A stretch of 64,000 bases of DNA from Lineolata rhizophorae (lineage: Eukaryota; Ascomycota; Dothideomycetes; Lineolatales; Lineolataceae). The stretch lies in NCBI GenBank assembly GCA_010093515.1, contig MU001679.1:837918-901917 (forward strand), written 5' to 3'. Numbering within the stretch: position 1 is the stretch's first letter; every line of letters starts with the position of its first letter. The position numbers and the translations under genes are program-made. The notes under the pieces are model-generated. The model searched no databases. It saw only the letters and a program-made list of their open reading frames with translations, and was not told the origin of the DNA. Positions 60,973-64,000 of the stretch are shown piece by piece.

Positions 60973-62795
60973 AGAACGTTGAACAGGATTGAGCCAGGTA
61001 GCTCCACCGCGAAGATGAAAGTAATTGAACGAAGTAATTGAGAAACGTCAAATGAATGAAAGAAAGCCGGCGGTCTAGGTCGGAATCCCTTCGAGCGGAC
61101 TCTTGAACTGGGTTAACTACTAGAAGCCTTCACAGAGCCGACGTGAACCCACTTATATAGACAACTACCACGCTCGGACATACTGTATTGGGTACCCTAG
61201 ACCTCGTAACCGGTGCTCCGTTGAGATAAGCAGCCCACAGTACTAACCAGACCTAACGCCTCGTCAATACGAACCACTTCGACCGGTCACCAAGTTAAGA
61301 CTCATGATGGTGCACCCCAAAGATCGGCCTAGAATAGCTACCATCCTTTGGTACAACGTAGCACATGGCTCCGTCTTGGAACTAAAGTTCGCGATGAGAC
61401 CAGGAACGTGGTGACAGTGGCAGAAAGAGCCGGAATAAGTCGGTATAAGCGGTAGGTGAAGCGAATTCCCCCCGAGAATCATACCACACGTTTTTAGCTC
61501 GTGTACGAAGGCGGCAATTGCAAATATCACCTATCAAATGACTTGAAAAGGCAAAACGTGGGATGCGATCTTTACCACTGGAATCGAGCAGAGGATCTAT
61601 TCCCCACAAATGACTCGAGCATGTCGTCGACTACCGACGGAATACTGAAACCACCTTCCAATCAAGGGAGCTTCACGTCGGGATCCGCACGGCCCTACTA
61701 GGTTTGTCCGCTGTCGTGTTTACAGTGTGATCGAGGAGTTGACTCTGCACGGACTGGCAGCAGGGTAACTGCGAGGTATCCTAAGGCAAGCTTCACCGGA
61801 CAATACATAGGCATAATCGCGGCTTAATGGCATGAAGGGCACGTTGACGTGCTACCCTGCCGTAAGCTAGCGATGATTTGCTAAGACACGCTACTCGTGC
61901 AGAACGCCAAGTATGTCTAGGTCGTCGCCACCATTCCACGACGCCGTCAAGCCACCGATGCAGGGGCACGGAGATCGGTGAAGCCGAAGAGGTGTTCGCC
62001 GACCAGTTTTTTATCGAGGAATCATAGAAAAACAAGATGGCTAGGGCTTCGAGCGGGGTCTCATTGCGGTCGAGAAACGGCAGCTGGTTGCTAGAACTCG
62101 AGAGGTTGATTTTGGCCCTTTAGGGTTGGACAAGGGCGGCCTCTTCGCAGCTCACGCAGATCAAGGCTCCTAGTCGGCTTCACTTCACTCGAGTATCAAG
62201 AGTGTGAAGAGTGCAAAGTGATCGCTTTGTGCCGGTACGAAAAGGAACTTCGTGACCGGGAGGATGGCGCACGCGATGCCTGGCCTCAAGGCCTTTGTTG
62301 GGGTTGCATAAATCGTACTAGGGCCGTGCAGAGTTAGACCGGAGAAAAATATACGCCTAAGGATTTCCTTTCTAAGCAGTCAGTAGTAGTATCTGCTGTA
62401 GCAAGTTAGATCACTACGTACGATAGCCGTGCAGCATTTCTTAGTCACAACTCCGAATTTGGGAAGGGTGTTTTAAGCCAAAAGATTTGCAATAGAGCTG
62501 AGGTGGACCAATATACGAGGGACTTACGTAAGGTAGAGAGGAGGTGTGGTCACGTGATTGTGCATATTTGGTTAGCGCATTGGCGGGACGCGACCCACAC
62601 GTGTTGCACTTTCTCGCACACTTCACGAGCTGCTACCAAACATCTCTCTCGTCCTCCTAACACACCTCCGCCCCTTTTCGAACGCCTGTCCTTGCCCTCA
62701 AACACGAGGAACTACGGTGTCAAATTATCCGTTCCTCGAGCAGGGCTACCCTCTTTCCCAAGCAACCCGTTCCTTTGCCACTGCGCGCTGCAAAA
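60973..62795. other. Divergent intergenic region, no recognised gene
   Basis: These 1.8 kb lie between the reductase (minus) and the last gene (plus). Short frames on both strands have no recognisable content. A GATAAG is at 61225-61230. A CACGTG lies near 62550 and another, ACACGTGTTG, near 62600, in the promoter of the right-hand gene. Confidence 0.4.
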
Positions 62796-63898
62796 ATGTC
62801 AGGCCGCGGGCGCGACTCGTGGCGGCCGGCGGCACCTGCACGCAATGGTGATCCGCGCTCATCACGTCTGCTGTCCCCACCTCAGGTCCCCGATGTGTAC
62901 TCGTTCCATGGTGGAGATAGCTATAGGCCGTCTCCGCCAGATGGACCCCGTCGCCAAGCTCGTTCGCAGCGTGGAGACTTCCGCTTCCGGTCTGACGTGC
63001 CAGCGTCTCGATTCTCGCGCGACGATGTCGCGTATAATCCTATGCGCACGCGTCGCGATCTCCAATTCCGCCACGGCGATCGTGCGTCGGGCCCTTCTAA
63101 TCGGCCCATTCTACGTTCCAGCAAAGAGAAGACCCCGGAGCAATTTGACGGCATGACCGATGGGAATGCTCGCTTCAAGCCATTAGAGGATTTGTCAGAG
63201 AGTGAGAATGAGATGGACATATCCGTAGCGAGCGACAACGAGGAGTCTGGTCCTGAGGCTAAACGCGCCCGAATCAGCAGTGTCCCGACCGAGGAGGAAG
63301 CCGCTAAGCCCAAGTGGTCGAACCCGGATCCCTATAGCTCGACATCGACTCTGCTAGATGCCGGCCCCTCCAAGGCCAAAGGCGTCATGCAGCTGATCAA
63401 GAAAGCAAAGGCAGCGTCGTTGAAGGAAGATACCAAGCCCATTGCGAATAACGCGGATTTCATTTCTTTCGACGATGGAGACCAGAGTGACGATGAATCG
63501 TCCTCTGAATCCTATTCGCCTACTCTGAAGTCACGACTTGCCTCTGGTTCCCGCGGCTTGGAAGACCCCACTGGGAAACAACCTCCCCAAGCAGCGTCGT
63601 TTGCAGCGACTGGCGGCTTTACAGCCATCAATGATAATAGCGCTACTTCCGCAGAGGCATCTGGCGGCTTTGCTGCCATCAACTCCAACAACGCTACTTC
63701 CGCAGAAGCGTTCTCTCACAGCGAGACTTACCTACGTCTCAATCTGACCGGTTACCAGCCTCCTGTGCCAAACAGGAAGCGGAAGCGTGAAGAAATCTCT
63801 GGGGAGGTTGTGCAAGGTTGGAAGGGCGCAGAATCTAACAACAACCCTACCCCGTGGGTTGCTGAGGGTCTTCCTGAATTGGCCGACGTGAGCCTTTG
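62796..63898 (+). CDS. N-terminal exon of a probable Trf4/Cid14-like non-canonical poly(A) polymerase (partial)
   Basis: The exon starts at ATG 62796 (MSGRGRDSWRPAAPARN) and ends at a GTAAGT donor at 63899, after which the gene leaves the window. The visible 367 residues are mostly disordered: Arg/Ser-rich at the start, then acidic (EDLSESENEMDISVASDNEE). Two short blocks look like the N-terminal extension of Pezizomycotina TRAMP-type polymerases: KPKWSNPDPYSSTSTL with GVMQLIKKAKAAS, and NPTPWVAEGLPELADVSLW, after which the family continues with LHxEIxDFY. That continuation should be in the next exon, beyond 64000. The call rests on these short matches from memory. An in-frame ATG at 62775 is a less likely start. 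Confidence 0.55.
63616..63720 (+). repeat. Internal tandem duplication in the partial polymerase exon
   Basis: Two 54-bp-like units encode GGFTAINDNSATSAEAS and GGFAAINSNNATSAEAF in tandem. The unit lies in the disordered region and probably varies in copy number. Confidence 0.75.
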
Positions 63899-64000
63899 GT
63901 AAGTGAAATTCGTGTTAGACAATCATTCTTGCCACTTTGCACGTTGCGTAACTGCTATACGTGGTAGACACTTTTGAAACCCGCGTAAAATGTGGCCTTG

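Noticed and set aside
61225-61230. GATAAG upstream of the ferric reductase as an SreA site
   Set aside because: Only the six-base core is present; it lacks the full ATCWGATAA seen at the siderophore genes.

Overview
The window is nuclear DNA of a filamentous ascomycete (Pezizomycotina). Genes carry short GT-AG introns, mostly 47-110 bp, with RCTRAY-like branch sites. Several products are fungus-specific: a ferrichrome-type peptide synthetase, Atg15, Pam16, the PER1 lipid-remodelling protein and tiny Cys-rich metallothioneins. The class is not certain; Dothideomycetes is my guess, because the synthetase has four adenylation domains.

Layout. 1-6700: the tail of a pogo-like DNA transposase, an unrecognised six-exon proline-rich protein gene, a tRNA-Ala(TGC) and PER1. 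7000-34000: an intracellular-siderophore (ferricrocin-type) locus. It holds a 17-kb, eight-exon synthetase gene (sidC/NPS2 type) on the minus strand, a divergent full-size ABC-B transporter, and an L-ornithine N5-monooxygenase (sidA). The two promoter regions of this locus hold five exact copies of ATCWGATAA, the site known for SreA/Sre1 GATA iron repressors. 36000-49700: housekeeping genes, namely a VPS9-domain Rab5 exchange factor, Atg15 lipase, Pam16, a secreted GH92 mannosidase and a Pex24/dysferlin-domain peroxin. 50800-52300: two split metallothionein micro-genes facing each other. 54200-64000: a double GFA-domain protein, a copper amine oxidase, a ferric-reductase-type oxidoreductase and the 5' exon of a probable Trf4/Cid14-like poly(A) polymerase that leaves the window.

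How the genes work together. SidA hydroxylates ornithine. The synthetase assembles the hydroxamate peptide. The ABC protein is placed to move the siderophore or a related compound. Shared GATA sites suggest joint repression when iron is plentiful. The ferric reductase and the metallothioneins add further metal-handling functions on the same segment, but that they are co-regulated is only inference.

The most novel items are the two metallothionein genes. They are too short and too split for ordinary gene calling. If their last introns are retained, both yield a similar extra Cys-containing tail. All exon joins given here were worked out by eye from reading phase, splice signals and family similarity. 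No transcript evidence or database search was available.
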